Part shown: piece by piece, positions 34,479 to 41,898 of the stretch | How the letters are laid out: each line of letters begins with the position of its first letter | Numbering within the stretch: the first letter of the stretch is position 1 | Origin: a virus | Length of the DNA stretch: 50,317 bases | Virus record (IMG/VR): IMGVR_UViG_3300037517_002510 | Location: 1 to 50,317 of that record | Direction: 5' to 3' (one strand) | Notes under the pieces: generated by a model | Seen by the model: only the letters and a program-made list of their open reading frames with translations | Database searches by the model: none | What the model was told of the DNA's origin: nothing | Program-made: the position numbers and the translations under genes

Positions 34479-34661
34479 TCAACCCTGACCGCGGGCCTGA
34501 CCACGCACGATGGCGCGGTTGCCGATCACGGTCGGGGCGGTGGCGAGCGGCGAGTTCACCCGGATTCCACGGATGACCACGCGCCGCTTCACCTGTTTCC
34601 GGCGGGCACGCTTAACCGGTTCCGGCTGCAACCCGCCTTGCTGTTCAGTCTCAGTGCTCAT
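34479..34661 (-). CDS. Small basic protein
   Basis: The 60-residue protein has a strongly basic centre ('KRARRKQVKRRVVIRG') and a Gly/Arg/Gln tail. It could bind nucleic acid. Upstream lies a copy of the AGACATACGATGGCG element (34672-34686) shared with the recT promoter. No family is recognised. Confidence 0.5.
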   Translation of the reverse strand: MSTETEQQGGLQPEPVKRARRKQVKRRVVIRGIRVNSPLATAPTVIGNRAIVRGQARGQG

Positions 34662-34671
34662 GTATGCCAAA

Positions 34672-34686
34672 AGACATACGATGGCG
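34672..34686. promoter_or_regulatory. Shared operator-like 15-mer
   Basis: The sequence AGACATACGATGGCG is identical to 30741-30755 in the recT promoter. Here it lies upstream of the leftward gene at 34661 and forms part of a GTATGTC-GGCATAC inverted arrangement. This suggests a common DNA-binding regulator. Confidence 0.45.
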
Positions 34687-34692
34687 CACGCC

Positions 34693-34878
34693 CTAGGTCA
34701 ACCGTTTTTCGGGTCCGCCCTCCACGCTGAACTCAGCATGGATGATGCGCCGCGGGTGCCGTGACATGACGCCCTCCACGCCGCGCCGGGCCTCGCGTTC
34801 AACCCGCTCGTCGGTCGGCGCCTTGGTGGTCCACTCCACGATGACGTGGAGCCTTGCCTTGCGGGTGCCCGGTTTCAT
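34693..34878 (-). CDS. Small hypothetical protein
   Basis: The start at 34878 overlaps the stop of the upstream gene (ATGA). The 61-residue product is basic with a beta-alpha-beta texture ('LHVIVEWTTKAP', 'IIHAEFSVEGG'). It is not recognised. Confidence 0.6.
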   Translation of the reverse strand: MKPGTRKARLHVIVEWTTKAPTDERVEREARRGVEGVMSRHPRRIIHAEFSVEGGPEKRLT

Positions 34879-35480
34879 GGCAGCGCCCCCATTGCCGCCA
34901 TGCTCATCGCGGTCACTTCGAGGAACTTTCCCTGCTCCTTGGTCATCACGTAGGCCGGGTCGCACGAGACTGCCAGCATGGACAGCCAGCCCTCACGTTC
35001 TTTCATCGTCTCCTCCGCCTTCCTCATGGACTCGTCATCGAAGGCCACGATGGGGTCCAAGCTGGCCTCGCTGATGCGCTTGGCCTGCGCCTGCATTCGG
35101 GGCGGAATCCACCGGCAGAGGTAACCGACGGCCCGCTCCGGGGTGAGCCCTACCTTGGCGAACTCGGGACCGTGGTCCGGATACTCGCCGTAGCCGGCTG
35201 CCATCACGGCGCACCGGCCTGCCAGCAGGCTGAAGCGGGCGTCGCCCTTGAATTGCGGCGCATGCTTTATCAGCCAGAGTTCGTCCGGGAAATCCAGCCG
35301 GCCCTCCTCGTCTATCCACAGTTCAAACACTTCGTCGTGGATGTAGCGTTCGATCAGGCGGGAGTCGCGCTGCCCCTTCAAGACCCAGTCGAACATCTCC
35401 TCCCCGGTCAGGTGCTGGACTTGGATGGTGCGGGTGGCGGGGTCGATGGTGACTACTTGCTTTGCGTTTGTGCTTTTCAT
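34875..35480 (-). CDS. Hypothetical protein
   Basis: The ATG at 35480 (MKSTNAKQ) gives 201 residues; the longer frame enters the upstream gene. The sequence is mixed alpha/beta with 'IHDEVFELWIDEEG' and a helical C-terminal third. It has no recognised domain. It lies four bases after the upstream stop, within the leftward accessory operon. Confidence 0.72.
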   Translation of the reverse strand: MKSTNAKQVVTIDPATRTIQVQHLTGEEMFDWVLKGQRDSRLIERYIHDEVFELWIDEEGRLDFPDELWLIKHAPQFKGDARFSLLAGRCAVMAAGYGEYPDHGPEFAKVGLTPERAVGYLCRWIPPRMQAQAKRISEASLDPIVAFDDESMRKAEETMKEREGWLSMLAVSCDPAYVMTKEQGKFLEVTAMSMAAMGALP

Positions 35481-35484
35481 GGTG

Positions 35485-36171
35485 TTACTGGTTTTGTGCG
35501 TTGATGGACGAAATGATTTCGAGTGCCTGCCACATGGCGGCCTTGCGTTCGGACAGGTTGGCGCGCTCGCCGCCGATGCTTCCAACTTTGATGCGGACCG
35601 CGCCATCGTCCGCCTTGGACATGATCACGTCGGACCCGATGCTCACGTCCCACCCCTTCGCCGAGGTGAGCGCCGCAGATAGCTCCCGGTATTCGTCATC
35701 GACGTGGTCCTTCTCCTCTGGGATTGGCACCGAATACAGCCCGTGAACCTGCGCGTAATCACTGCGGACCGAAAGTTCCACGACGGGCGTCTCACCCTTC
35801 CACGACACCCGGGCCACGCCGTCGGGTGATACCTCGTCGAACTCGCCGGAAACGAGGCGGACGCCTTCGCCAAGGGTGACCTTGCCGCGGGCATACATCC
35901 GGCCTGCCAGCACATATCCACCCATGACGATCTGACTTTCCCACGGGGTAACCTTGCTGGAATCCAAGCGGATTTGGATGGTGGTTTCGTTGGTGACCTT
36001 GCCGAAGAACCGACGGATGAACTCCTCCGTCTCCGCGTTCAACGGGAGAACCCACTTCTTCCCCCTCCACTTGCCCTTTAGCTGGTGATAATTCGCGTTG
36101 GATGCCCCGTTGTAGGGGCCATCGAAGGTTGCGAAGCGCGCATCCGTCGAGAATGTGATTTTGGTTTGCAT
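35485..36171 (-). CDS. Hypothetical protein
   Basis: The 228-residue protein begins 'MQTKITFSTDARFATFDGPYN' and looks beta-rich in its first 150 residues. Its leader carries AAGCACAAGCACT directly before the ATG, the element shared by five leftward genes here. An exact 20-base repeat (36184-36203) found also at 47479-47498 lies just upstream. Function is unknown. Confidence 0.75.
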   Translation of the reverse strand: MQTKITFSTDARFATFDGPYNGASNANYHQLKGKWRGKKWVLPLNAETEEFIRRFFGKVTNETTIQIRLDSSKVTPWESQIVMGGYVLAGRMYARGKVTLGEGVRLVSGEFDEVSPDGVARVSWKGETPVVELSVRSDYAQVHGLYSVPIPEEKDHVDDEYRELSAALTSAKGWDVSIGSDVIMSKADDGAVRIKVGSIGGERANLSERKAAMWQALEIISSINAQNQ

Positions 36172-36183
36172 AGTGCTTGTGCT

Positions 36184-36203
36184 TTAAGGTGACATACATT
36201 GAC
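36184..36203 (+). repeat. Dispersed 20-bp repeat, copy 1
   Basis: TTAAGGTGACATACATTGAC occurs here on the plus strand and on the minus strand at 47479-47498. This copy is intergenic, upstream of the leftward gene that starts at 36171. The core GTGACATACATTGACAC is nearly palindromic, so it may be an operator. Confidence 0.6.
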
Positions 36204-36210
36204 ACCACTC

Positions 36211-36241
36211 CGCACCACGGAACAGCCCGTCCCGTGGTGCG
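36211..36241 (-). other. Intergenic hairpin
   Basis: A perfect 10-bp inverted repeat (CGCACCACGG and CCGTGGTGCG, 11-base loop) lies between the stop of the gene ending at 36260 and the next leftward start. It has no T-run. Similar hairpins separate other genes up to 40 kb and may stabilise mRNA ends or attenuate transcription. Confidence 0.7.
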
Positions 36242-36259
36242 TGTGTGATGGCACGCTGC

Positions 36260-36742
36260 CTAGTTCGCCGGCAGCAGCAGGGCGATGGGATGCAGCCACT
36301 TGCCCGGAGGATACTCGCCGCGCTCCAGCCGGAACTCGTCGAGGTGATTGGCCAGCACGCCGGCCACGTCGGTCCGCATGGCCACGTCGGCAACGTGGTC
36401 GAGCAGGAACGGGATGCCGAAGTAGGTGCATTCCTCGGGGCTGTCCCATGTCACGTCGATGACGTTGCCCGCGTCATCGCAGAGCCAGCCGTGCTGCAAC
36501 GGGAACAGCCCCGGCCGCAGCGCGTAGCCCTCGCAATAGATCAGCTTCCCGTCCAAGGCATGATGCAGGCTGTTGTTGAAGCAGTGCTTCGGCTTCATGC
36601 GGCGGAAGCCCTTCGGCAACGGGGCCGGCTTGAACGTCCGGCCATGCGATAGCAGCAGGTCCGCCATGCTGGCACGGTCGGCGCACGACAGCTTCTTCAT
36701 CGCCTCGTTCATGCTGGCGAGGTAGTCGCGGACCGCATTCAC
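36260..36742 (-). CDS. Hypothetical protein (Cys/His, CFNNS family)
   Basis: The 160-residue protein starts with GTG overlapping the previous stop. It contains 'KHCFNNSLHHAL', 'YCEGYALRPGLFPLQHGWLCD' and 'VIDVTWDSPEECTYFGIPF'. That is the pattern of a common phage and bacterial family with a conserved Cys, His and Asp in cysteine-peptidase-like order. Enzyme activity is unproven. Confidence 0.7.
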   Translation of the reverse strand: MNAVRDYLASMNEAMKKLSCADRASMADLLLSHGRTFKPAPLPKGFRRMKPKHCFNNSLHHALDGKLIYCEGYALRPGLFPLQHGWLCDDAGNVIDVTWDSPEECTYFGIPFLLDHVADVAMRTDVAGVLANHLDEFRLERGEYPPGKWLHPIALLLPAN

Positions 36743-37176
36743 AGCGCCCCCTCCTTCTCGGGTGAGACGAGGACGATGTAGTCCAGCGCGGCCACGTCAT
36801 CCACGTCGATGCCCTCGGCTTCCCACAGCTTCCGAATCTCGGAGTCGTGCTTGTCGGCGATGCCGCATGCCAGCAGCGAGGCGTAGCGCATGGACAGCAG
36901 GTCCGCGCCTTGCGGCCACCTCACCCGCTCCATCAGCATGAACCCGGCGATGTTGTAGACGGTCATCATCTCGGCGCAGACGGCCACGCTTGCCGCGTGC
37001 GGGTGATACTTCCCAAAGTCCTCGCCGAACGACCGGTGCTTGCGCTCGGATTCACGCTCCAGCTTCGCCACCTTTTCAATGGCGCGGTCGAGGTCGGAGG
37101 ACGTGTGAAGCAGGGCAGCGTATGCCTTGCGCGCCAGCTTGATGTGGCGCTTCTGTTCGCTTTGTTGTGCTTTCAT
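36739..37176 (-). CDS. Hypothetical helical protein
   Basis: The 145-residue protein is largely helical and basic at the N-terminus (about 1-55). The centre carries 'AEMMTVYNIAGFMLMERVRWP' and the C-terminus is acidic. The start codon is fused to the AAGCACA element. It is not recognised. Confidence 0.68.
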   Translation of the reverse strand: MKAQQSEQKRHIKLARKAYAALLHTSSDLDRAIEKVAKLERESERKHRSFGEDFGKYHPHAASVAVCAEMMTVYNIAGFMLMERVRWPQGADLLSMRYASLLACGIADKHDSEIRKLWEAEGIDVDDVAALDYIVLVSPEKEGAL

Positions 37177-37192
37177 TGTGCTTTCTGTGTTC

Positions 37193-37211
37193 CGCAGCCG
37201 TGGTGGCTGCG
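37193..37211 (-). other. Intergenic hairpin
   Basis: A 7-bp perfect stem (CGCAGCC/GGCTGCG, loop GTGGT) lies upstream of the AAGCACA-led gene at 37176. A second hairpin (CCCGCC/GGCGGG) lies around 37240-37257. Confidence 0.6.
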
Positions 37212-37276
37212 TTCCCGGAGTTCATCCCCGGTCCAGATGACCCGCCACTCGGGCGGGGCACCGGAACCCGGAACCA

Positions 37277-37381
37277 CTATTCGATGGGGCCGCCGCCTAT
37301 CCAGCCGGCCAGCCAGACCACGGCGGCGAAGACCAGCGCGCCCAGCGCCGCCTTCCAGCCGGGCAGGTCATTGCGGCTCAT
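37277..37381 (-). CDS. 34-residue single-pass membrane peptide
   Basis: Its ATG overlaps the stop of the upstream gene (GCATGA), the usual junction here. The peptide opens MSRNDLPGWKA, has a hydrophobic helix (about residues 12-28, Leu/Val/Ala/Trp) and ends GGPIE. A charged, Trp-flanked single-pass helix suggests a membrane toxin-like, superinfection or lysis-related peptide. None of these is shown by the sequence. Confidence 0.55.
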   Translation of the reverse strand: MSRNDLPGWKAALGALVFAAVVWLAGWIGGGPIE

Positions 37382-38226
37382 GCCAGCAGCCTTTCCCGTT
37401 GGGCCGTCATCCAAGCGTTGATGGCCTTCTCATTTCCCAGCAGCGGGGTTAGCTCCGCCATCCGAATCGCCACGCTACCCGTCTCGGCGTTGCGCTTCGA
37501 TGTATCCACGCTGCCGTAGCCGCCGTCGATGCCGTTCAGGCATTCAATCCAGCGGAACGCCACCCGGCGGAACGAACTAGGGTGCATCGCGGCGACCACC
37601 TTGGCCAAGTCCAGCGGGTGATTCGCCCGCTTGACCCAATGTTCCAGCTCGCAGTCAACGCGCCTGCCAGCATCGTCCTTGCAGACGGAGCTGTGCCGAT
37701 ACCGCACCACGAACTCGCAGCGCACGCCGGCAAGCTCAAGGCTGTCGATCAGCGCGCCGACGATCACCGCGGCCTGCATCAGGTGCCGCGCCTTCACTCC
37801 GGCGCTCACGCAGCCGTCGAAGACCACCTGCGCGACGCGGCCGAACGCCGGCACGTCTTCCATCCGGAAATCCAGCATGTTCTCTGGCTCGCCGGCCAAG
37901 TATCGGCCCACGTCAGGTTCTTCGCCGGCCACGTCGTAGTAAGTGACGTGCCGCTCGGCGACGTTGGCTTCCGCCACGGCGAAGACCAGCCGTGCCTGCA
38001 TCTTGCTAGCCTGCTCGGCACCTTCCGGCCAGCCGTCGAGAAGGAGGCGTTCGGCCGCCCCGTAGCCGTTGGTTTCGCAGAACTCATGGCTGCCGGTTTC
38101 GGACTGCCGACAGTGGTGCGACTTGCCGTAGGCGTATTCGTCGGCGGACAGATAATCCGCCGTGCTATCACAGGACAGGGAGTAGGCATTCAGCCCGGCA
38201 TCCCACTTCCAAGGGGAGGCTTTCAT
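37378..38226 (-). CDS. MoxR-partner protein (VWA/DUF7192-like)
   Basis: The ATG at 38226 overlaps the stop of the AAA+ gene; a GTG at 38232 is possible. The 282-residue product contains 'NGYGAAERLLLDGWPEGAEQASKM' (in part) and 'HPSSFRRVAFRWIE', typical of phage proteins encoded beside MoxR/CbbQ ATPases and distantly like VWA metal-site domains. It is likely the ATPase's substrate or adaptor. The pair may remodel a host or virion complex. Confidence 0.7.
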   Translation of the reverse strand: MKASPWKWDAGLNAYSLSCDSTADYLSADEYAYGKSHHCRQSETGSHEFCETNGYGAAERLLLDGWPEGAEQASKMQARLVFAVAEANVAERHVTYYDVAGEEPDVGRYLAGEPENMLDFRMEDVPAFGRVAQVVFDGCVSAGVKARHLMQAAVIVGALIDSLELAGVRCEFVVRYRHSSVCKDDAGRRVDCELEHWVKRANHPLDLAKVVAAMHPSSFRRVAFRWIECLNGIDGGYGSVDTSKRNAETGSVAIRMAELTPLLGNEKAINAWMTAQRERLLA

Positions 38227-39395
38227 TTGCACCGCGCCTCCACACGCTTCCGGGCGTCGGCGTCCATGCCCTTCCAGAGCAGACCTTCTTCAAGCCAATA
38301 CCGACCCATGCCAGCACGGGCCAGCTTGTCACCGAGGATGGTCGCCCGGGGCGAAACAACCGCCCGGACCTTCTCGGCGGCGATTGCTTCCCGGACCTTC
38401 CCGACGCGGGCGAACCACTGCTCGGTGGAAATCAGCCCGCCGCGGCCGATGTCAACTTCCTCGGATGTCCGGGAGAGCCCGACGCACGCGGCTTCAAGGC
38501 CGGCGTCGATTCCCCATTCGAGGACGAAGAACCGGTCGAGAGTTGCCGCATCCAATTGGTTGCGCCCCACGTATTGACGGTCGGCCCCTTGGCCATAGGT
38601 ATTCGCGGCTGCTATCAGCCGGAACTGCTTGTGCCGGGCGATCATCCCGCCCTGCGTCGGCATCACGTTGCCGGCCGCCGCCGCGTTCATCCCGGTCAGC
38701 ACGCCGGGGTTCCCGGCGTCGATTTCGTCCATCAGCATCACCCCGCCGCTGCCGTAGCAGTCGGCGAACAGCGAACTGTGATACGTGCCCCCGGCGTCCT
38801 TGTAGCCGAACAAATCCGACTTTGAAGTCTGCGGATTAACGCTCAGGCACCCGAACTTCACGCCGAGCGCCTGCGAAGCGGAGACGGCCGCCGAGGTCTT
38901 CCCGGAACCGGCCGGGCCGACCAGCATCACCGGCACGTCGTTGGCGACTGCCAGCATCAGGAGCCCGAACCGGGCATGCTGCCGGGTCATTTCAACCGAC
39001 GGCAGGTCTGCTATTTTCACTTCCAGCTTCGCGGAAGGCAGCTTCGCGGCTTCCTCCGCGGCGATTTCGCGGACGCGGGGCTCGTCGAGTCCCTGCTTGG
39101 GAATGAGCGTCGCAAGCACCGCCTGCAATGCCTGCACCGCGCTGGTCGTGTCAGCCGGCGGAACCGGCACCGTGGCAGGCGCCTCGTGCTTCACCGCTTC
39201 ACCGGGCCAGACGCCAGTTTCCAGCGCCGCGATGCACGTCGCCTTGTTGGCGCCGGCAATCATCAGCGCCGGGCCAATCTTGCGGCGCCGGCAGAGTGTG
39301 CGGAGGTCCGGAACGGAAACCGCCAAGTAATTTGGCGACCCGTCCGGGTTGAGCGGAACATGCGGTTCCGCGGGGTTTTGGAGTTCTAGGTCCAT
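38223..39395 (-). CDS. MoxR/CbbQ-type AAA+ ATPase
   Basis: The 390-residue protein has an N-terminal helical region (1-130) and then an AAA+ module. Walker A is 'GPAGSGKT' (160-167), 'DLFGYKDAGGTYHSS' gives the MoxR-type insert, and Walker B is 'VMLMDEID' (219-226). Sensor 1 is 'RLIAAANTYGQG', and 'LDRFFVLEW' follows. It is led by AAGCACAAC-ATG, with no Shine-Dalgarno sequence. Confidence 0.85.
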   Translation of the reverse strand: MDLELQNPAEPHVPLNPDGSPNYLAVSVPDLRTLCRRRKIGPALMIAGANKATCIAALETGVWPGEAVKHEAPATVPVPPADTTSAVQALQAVLATLIPKQGLDEPRVREIAAEEAAKLPSAKLEVKIADLPSVEMTRQHARFGLLMLAVANDVPVMLVGPAGSGKTSAAVSASQALGVKFGCLSVNPQTSKSDLFGYKDAGGTYHSSLFADCYGSGGVMLMDEIDAGNPGVLTGMNAAAAGNVMPTQGGMIARHKQFRLIAAANTYGQGADRQYVGRNQLDAATLDRFFVLEWGIDAGLEAACVGLSRTSEEVDIGRGGLISTEQWFARVGKVREAIAAEKVRAVVSPRATILGDKLARAGMGRYWLEEGLLWKGMDADARKRVEARCK

Positions 39396-39411
39396 GTTGT
39401 GCTTTGTTTCG

Positions 39412-39458
39412 GTTCCGATTCATTCGGAACACGTCTGGCGCCTACTTTCGCAGGCGCC
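39412..39458 (-). other. Two intergenic hairpins
   Basis: GTTCCGA/TCGGAAC (39412-39430) and GGCGCCT/AGGCGCC (39437-39458) are perfect 7-bp stems in the 70-base gap. The related block TTCCGTTCATTCGG recurs in the next gap (about 39697), so these gaps share ancestry. Confidence 0.65.
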
Positions 39459-39465
39459 GGGCGTG

Positions 39466-39672
39466 TCACGCCAGCATTGCACAAATCCGGTCATCTTCCG
39501 CCGCTTCCCATTCGGCCAGCGGGTAAAAGTCGCACGCTTCCGGGGCAAACCGCACCACCTTCAAACCGTTTTCGTCGTAATGACGTGCCAGCATGGCAAT
39601 ACCGTCCCCGTGAAGTGGGCGTTCGTAAATGGCGACCGCGTCGTGCTTCGTGGCAATTTCGTGGAGTTTCAT
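39466..39672 (-). CDS. Small hypothetical protein
   Basis: The 68-residue protein (MKLHEIATKHD) is alpha/beta and acidic at the C-terminus. AAGCACAAG directly precedes the ATG. Hairpins flank it on both sides. Function is unknown. Confidence 0.65.
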   Translation of the reverse strand: MKLHEIATKHDAVAIYERPLHGDGIAMLARHYDENGLKVVRFAPEACDFYPLAEWEAAEDDRICAMLA

Positions 39673-39756
39673 CTTGTGCTTCCTATGTTCTCGCTTCCGT
39701 TCATTCGGCTGCGACTTCGCCCCGTGGTTTCCCGCGAGGCGCGTGTCACGGTCGAC

Positions 39757-40155
39757 TTACTTTCCAGCCTTGAGGCGTTCAATTTCGGCGCGGAGTTCGG
39801 CGAGTTCGGCCGCGGCCTTTGCGGCCTTCGTCTGCCGGAGGGCGCCGACTTTCGGCAGCTTGGCGAACTTGATCACGGCTCCGGACTTCCGGACTTCGGC
39901 GGTGTCGGCCGAATAGCCGGCCGTGGTCAACGTGGCCACAAGTTCAAGGGCCGCGGCCTTCCGGGCGCCGTCGGGAGTGGTGAGCCCGTCTTTGATGAAG
40001 CGACGCCGCGCCGCGCCGGTGAGACCGTTTTCCTCGGCCAAGGTGCGAAGTTCGCGGGCTGACTTGGTGCCAAGGAAGTAACGGGTGCCGGTCTGGTTCC
40101 CACTCTTGGTGGAAACAATGGCGGTGGAACGAAGGGTTGTGGTGATGGTGTTCAT
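39757..40155 (-). CDS. Hypothetical helical protein
   Basis: The ATG at 40155 (MNTITTTLRS) gives 132 residues; longer frames enter the non-coding control region. Thr/Ser-rich strands come first, followed by 'ARELRTLAEENGLTGAARRRFIKDG', and then an Ala/Leu/Glu coiled coil over the last 30 residues. AAGCACAAC precedes the start. It is the first leftward gene from the putative origin, so a replication or regulatory role is possible. Confidence 0.68.
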   Translation of the reverse strand: MNTITTTLRSTAIVSTKSGNQTGTRYFLGTKSARELRTLAEENGLTGAARRRFIKDGLTTPDGARKAAALELVATLTTAGYSADTAEVRKSGAVIKFAKLPKVGALRQTKAAKAAAELAELRAEIERLKAGK

Positions 40156-40208
40156 GTTGTGCTTGTGTTTACGGTGCCAGCATCCGGCTGGCGCGGTTTC
40201 AGCTTTGC

Positions 40209-40298
40209 GCTGACGTGTGGGCACTGTTTCCAGTGCCAACAAGTCAGCCCGCCGTGCAATGCACGGCGAGCGAAGGGTGAAGCGCGCAACGCGCGCTT
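40209..40298. repeat. Cluster of three strong palindromes
   Basis: Within 90 bases lie GGCACTG-TTTC-CAGTGCC nested inside GCTGAC/GTCAGC (40209-40248), CGCCGTGCA-A-TGCACGGCG (40250-40268) and AAGCGCGC-AAC-GCGCGCTT (40280-40298). All stems are perfect. The cluster lies in the 666-base divergent gap and could be part of a replication origin, cruciform or structured RNA. Confidence 0.8.
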
Positions 40299-40570
40299 GG
40301 GTTTGTTGTTGTCCCGAAGCTGTGAACTCCGGGCTCGGGGCTTGTTCCCCTTCCGGCCAGTCTTTCGACTTGGCCAAGGTGCAGTTGCGTCCCGTGAGTC
40401 AGCAGCGTGTGGCATTCACGCCGCCTTTCCCCGTGGGTAACTGTCGGACCTGTGGTTGCCGCTTCCTTTCGCTCGGGCTTTTCCCCGCTTGCCCCTATGT
40501 CGGGGCTGGCAACTCTGGCGGACTGCCGGACACCTTCCGGTTTCACCGCGGCGATTCAAAGAACGTTGGC
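40299..40570. other. Non-coding part of the control region
   Basis: Open frames cross this stretch on the plus strand, but their products are Cys/Ser/Arg-rich without a plausible fold or start signal, so I do not annotate a gene. A transcribed leader or origin-associated sequence is possible. Confidence 0.4.
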
Positions 40571-40750
40571 AGTAAACACTACCCTTCCCATAGTGGCGAA
40601 AACTCAGGGGCGAGTTGCTGGTTTTTAGGGACGAGTTGCTGGTTTTACCAACCCCACAACTGTAAACGGTAGTGTTTCACGGTGTAAACTCACAGGTGTA
40701 ATCTACCCTGAAAGGGGGATAAATTACGGGTGTAAGGTTACGGGTGTAAT
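40571..40750. repeat. Iteron-like origin candidate
   Basis: This AT-richer stretch holds an inverted pair (AAACACTACC at 40574-40583 and GGTAGTGTTT at 40668-40677) and a direct repeat of about 17 bases (GAGTTGCTGGTTTT around 40612 and 40633). GGTGTAA repeats begin at 40681, 40695, 40729 and 40743; the last two belong to an exact 12-mer TTACGGGTGTAA with 14-base period. Such iterons usually bind an initiator protein. Confidence 0.65.
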
Positions 40751-40766
40751 TGTTCCATGTGGAACA
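40751..40766. promoter_or_regulatory. parS-like site
   Basis: TGTTCCATGTGGAACA differs at one central base from the palindromic bacterial parS form TGTTCCACGTGGAACA bound by ParB. It lies directly beside the iterons. No ParA or ParB is encoded here, so host ParB would be the binder if the site works. Confidence 0.6.
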
Positions 40767-40821
40767 TGGTGGAAGCGGTTTCCGGTTGCCAGTGCTGGCA
40801 GTGTATGTCACCTGCTTTGCC

Positions 40822-41178
40822 ATGCCGAGACTAGATGAACTCTCCTCTGCCGCTTTGGCCGGCAAGTCATTGGTGCGCATTGGTGCCCGTAGTGCAAAGG
40901 GTTTGCAATTGCTCAAAGCGACTGAGCCGGCGAAGTCGGCGTTTCGGGCAAGGCGACTTGCGGCGCGGATGTTTGACATCGCCAATGACGCCGAAGTCCC
41001 CGTTGCGGACAGGGTGGCGGCCTGTAAAGCCATGCTGGCAGCACAAGACCAAGTATTGGACTGGCTTTCCTACCCGAAACGGCCCGCTGCTGGCAGTGCT
41101 GGCAGATCGGCAATCCCGATTGAGGCCATCGAGGCCATCCTCGCGACACCACCCGCCGACTTGCCCCTAGACCCCTAG
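40822..41178 (+). CDS. Small hypothetical protein beside the origin
   Basis: The ATG at 40822 gives 118 residues (MPRLDELSSAAL). An upstream TTG at 40750 would read through the parS-like site. The sequence is Ala/Arg-rich and helical. The gene carries three octamer copies (41033, 41088, 41097) and a fourth just upstream. Terminase-small-subunit-like helical proteins have a similar texture, but I cannot support that call. Confidence 0.5.
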   Translation: MPRLDELSSAALAGKSLVRIGARSAKGLQLLKATEPAKSAFRARRLAARMFDIANDAEVPVADRVAACKAMLAAQDQVLDWLSYPKRPAAGSAGRSAIPIEAIEAILATPPADLPLDP

Positions 41179-41349
41179 TTTACAGTTGTAAAGATTGAAT
41201 ATAATGGTTGTTGTGCAGAGGCCTTTTTCCGAAGGAAAAAGGGATTCCTTTGGGCCGAGGGGGTAGGGTGGTGGTGTAGGGGCAGGGGGGAAACGAAGCG
41301 AGGGTTCCACGTAGGAACCCCCTCTTAAAAACCGCCGTGATTTCCGGGT
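41179..41349. other. Intergenic region with hairpins
   Basis: TTTACAGTTGTAAA (about 41180) is palindromic. CCTTTTTCC-GAA-GGAAAAAGG (41222-41242) and GGGTTCC-ACGTA-GGAACCC (41302-41320) are perfect hairpins. They lie between convergent genes and probably act as a bidirectional terminator region. Confidence 0.65.
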
Positions 41350-41898
41350 TTAGACCCCGGGCTGGACCTGCCCCGCCCGAATCCGCCAGAGCATCCTGCG
41401 GTTGCTGAACGACCGGACCAGATCGGGCAGCTCCTCGGCGACGCGGCCTAGGATGCGTCCCATCCACACGTCGTTCAGGCGGTGCTTGGCGGTGGCTTTT
41501 GGCAGGAGCTTGAGCCAGCCGCGGGCGCTTTCGGTGAGGTGCAGTTTCCCGGAGGCGACGAAGACGGCCAGCAGTTCCTCGCGCACATCCTTGGCGGCGG
41601 CGTCCTGATTCATGGGGGTGGCGGGCAGCTCGGGTTTGGGCGCCAGCAGGAGCCCGAGGGCCAGTCCGGAATCGAAGGCTGCGGTGGCCACTGTGCGCCA
41701 CTGTATCTTCTCCGGGGTATCAGTCTCCTCGGGAGACATCAGATGGATGGCGCCCTCGATTGGGTTGATTCCAGCCTGAGTCAGCAGCTCGGAAACCCGG
41801 TCCTCCAAGGCCGGTTTGTCATGGTAATTTACCCACAGCTCGAAGCAGGTGTCGCGTAGGGCGTCGATGAGTTCTTTTTCAGTAATGAGTATGTTCAT
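41350..41898 (-). CDS. Hypothetical protein
   Basis: The ATG at 41898 (MNILITEKEL) gives 182 residues. The protein is mostly helical with an acidic first half and a basic C-terminus ending 'NRRMLWRIRAGQ'. No domain is recognised. It has an AT-rich upstream region that can hold its promoter. Confidence 0.68.
   Translation of the reverse strand: MNILITEKELIDALRDTCFELWVNYHDKPALEDRVSELLTQAGINPIEGAIHLMSPEETDTPEKIQWRTVATAAFDSGLALGLLLAPKPELPATPMNQDAAAKDVREELLAVFVASGKLHLTESARGWLKLLPKATAKHRLNDVWMGRILGRVAEELPDLVRSFSNRRMLWRIRAGQVQPGV

Noticed and set aside
40217-40672. 151-residue plus-strand frame in the control region
   Set aside because: It crosses palindromes and repeats, is Cys/Ser-rich and has no ribosome site; I treat the region as non-coding.
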